Source of the DNA: Liolophura sinensis
Taxonomy: Eukaryota > Mollusca > Polyplacophora > Chitonida > Chitonidae
Assembly: GCF_032854445.1 (NCBI RefSeq)
Contig: NW_027018094.1
Coordinates: 1 to 64,000 of the forward strand
DNA length: 64,000 nucleotides
Direction: 5' to 3'
Shown here: positions 63,454 to 64,000 of the stretch, piece by piece
How the letters are laid out: every line of letters starts with the position of its first letter
How positions within the stretch are numbered: position 1 is the stretch's first letter
Program-made: the position numbers and the translations under genes
Notes under the pieces: model-generated
The model's input: the letters and a program-made list of their open reading frames with translations, nothing else
Told to the model about the DNA's origin: nothing
Databases searched by the model: none

Positions 63454-64000
63454 TTACAATGTTCATGTTGTAACTGAACATGCTATTATAATGATTACAA
63501 TGTTCATGTTGTAACTGAACATGCTATTATACTGATAACAATGTTCATCTTGTAACTGGGCTTACTAGTATAATGATTACAATGTTCATTTTGTAACTGA
63601 ATATGCTATTAAATTGATTACAATGTTCATCTTGTAACTGAGTGAGTGCTTGGGTTTTAACGTCGTTCTCTCTGGTAACTGAACATGTTATTATAATAAT
63701 TACAATGTTCATCTTGTAACTGAGCATACTAGTATAATAATTACATTGTTAAATTTGTAACTGAGAATGCTAATATACTGATTACAATGTTCATCTTGTA
63801 ATTGAACATGCTATTATAATGATTACATTGCTCATCTTGTGACTGAGCACGCTATTATACAGATTACATTGTTCATCTTGTAACTGGGCACACTAGTGTA
63901 ATAATGAAAATATTAATTTTGTAACTGAGCATGCTATTATACTGATTACAATGTTTATCTTGTAATTGAGCATGCTATTATGTCGATTACAATCTTTATC
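63454..64000 (-). repeat. 41-bp satellite, minus orientation, to window end
   Basis: About 13 monomers starting at the left-end border of R3 and continuing out of the window. It contains the sixth copy of the 30-bp SINE fragment, here on the minus strand. Confidence 0.95.
63628..63684 (-). mobile_element. Copy of 30-bp SINE 3' fragment, reversed array
   Basis: Read on the minus strand, the insert (about 63641-63670) again sits between a CAGTTACCAGA copy and a CAGTTACAAGA copy. Its presence in the reversed array shows that the insertion predates the strand switch, or that the reversed satellite came from an insert-bearing block. Confidence 0.75.

Overview
The window looks like AT-rich, gene-free eukaryotic DNA, most likely from a mollusc and possibly a gastropod. 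The lineage call rests on two SINE-like retroposons whose 3' motifs (ACGACGTTAAACCCCAAGC followed by a CACT/ACTC tail, and a GTGGGTTTCCCCC block with an AAATA tail) I remember as common in molluscan genomes; no database search was possible. I see no convincing protein-coding gene, no rRNA and no functional tRNA. Every short open reading frame is a read-through of the satellite or of a SINE.

About 87% of the window (roughly 55.5 kb) is one satellite family with a 41-bp monomer (representative unit 38707-38747; about 27% GC). By length this is some 1,350 monomers. Each monomer carries two overlapping inverted repeats. The plus-strand arrays (1-36290 and 38531-52500) show nested higher-order repeats. 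The private marker GGACAGTG occurs seven times (123, 8595, 11707, 21204, 28040, 32174, 44250) and divides the arrays into blocks. Positions 1-6285 recur at 21082-27367 with an almost constant offset of 21,081-21,082, and 9610-12400 recurs at about 30077-32830 with offset 20,467. Shorter amplifications (368 bp x3 at three places, 285 bp x2, 82 bp x2, about 1.25 kb x2, about 2.25 kb x2) are superimposed.

The array is interrupted by copies of a non-satellite cassette, about 2.8 kb in its fullest copy. F1 (36291-38530) and the fragment F2 (52501-52687) lie on the plus strand. R1 (54947-57728), R2 (59284-61263) and R3 (62181-63453) lie on the minus strand. The satellite itself switches strand at 52687/52688, inside cassette fragment F2, and stays reversed to the window end. 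Cassette/satellite borders fall at the same point of the monomer in independent copies, so cassette and satellite appear to have been amplified together.

Inside the cassette, in its own 5'-3' order, are: a left unique block, a middle unique block, SINE1 (tRNA-like A and B boxes, a perfect hairpin, 11-bp target-site duplication), a 30-bp minisatellite of variable copy number, a spacer, SINE2 (second tRNA-like SINE with an AAATA tail), and a right unique block. A separate 30-bp insertion with its own 11-bp target-site duplication sits in satellite monomers at six places. It matches the last bases of SINE1 and looks like an extremely 5'-truncated retroposition.

The regions do not form a pathway. 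The biology is satellite evolution: repeat homogenisation, segmental duplication, retroposition into the repeat, and an inversion. Long near-identical repeats are also where assemblies fail, so the larger rearrangements need spanning long reads.
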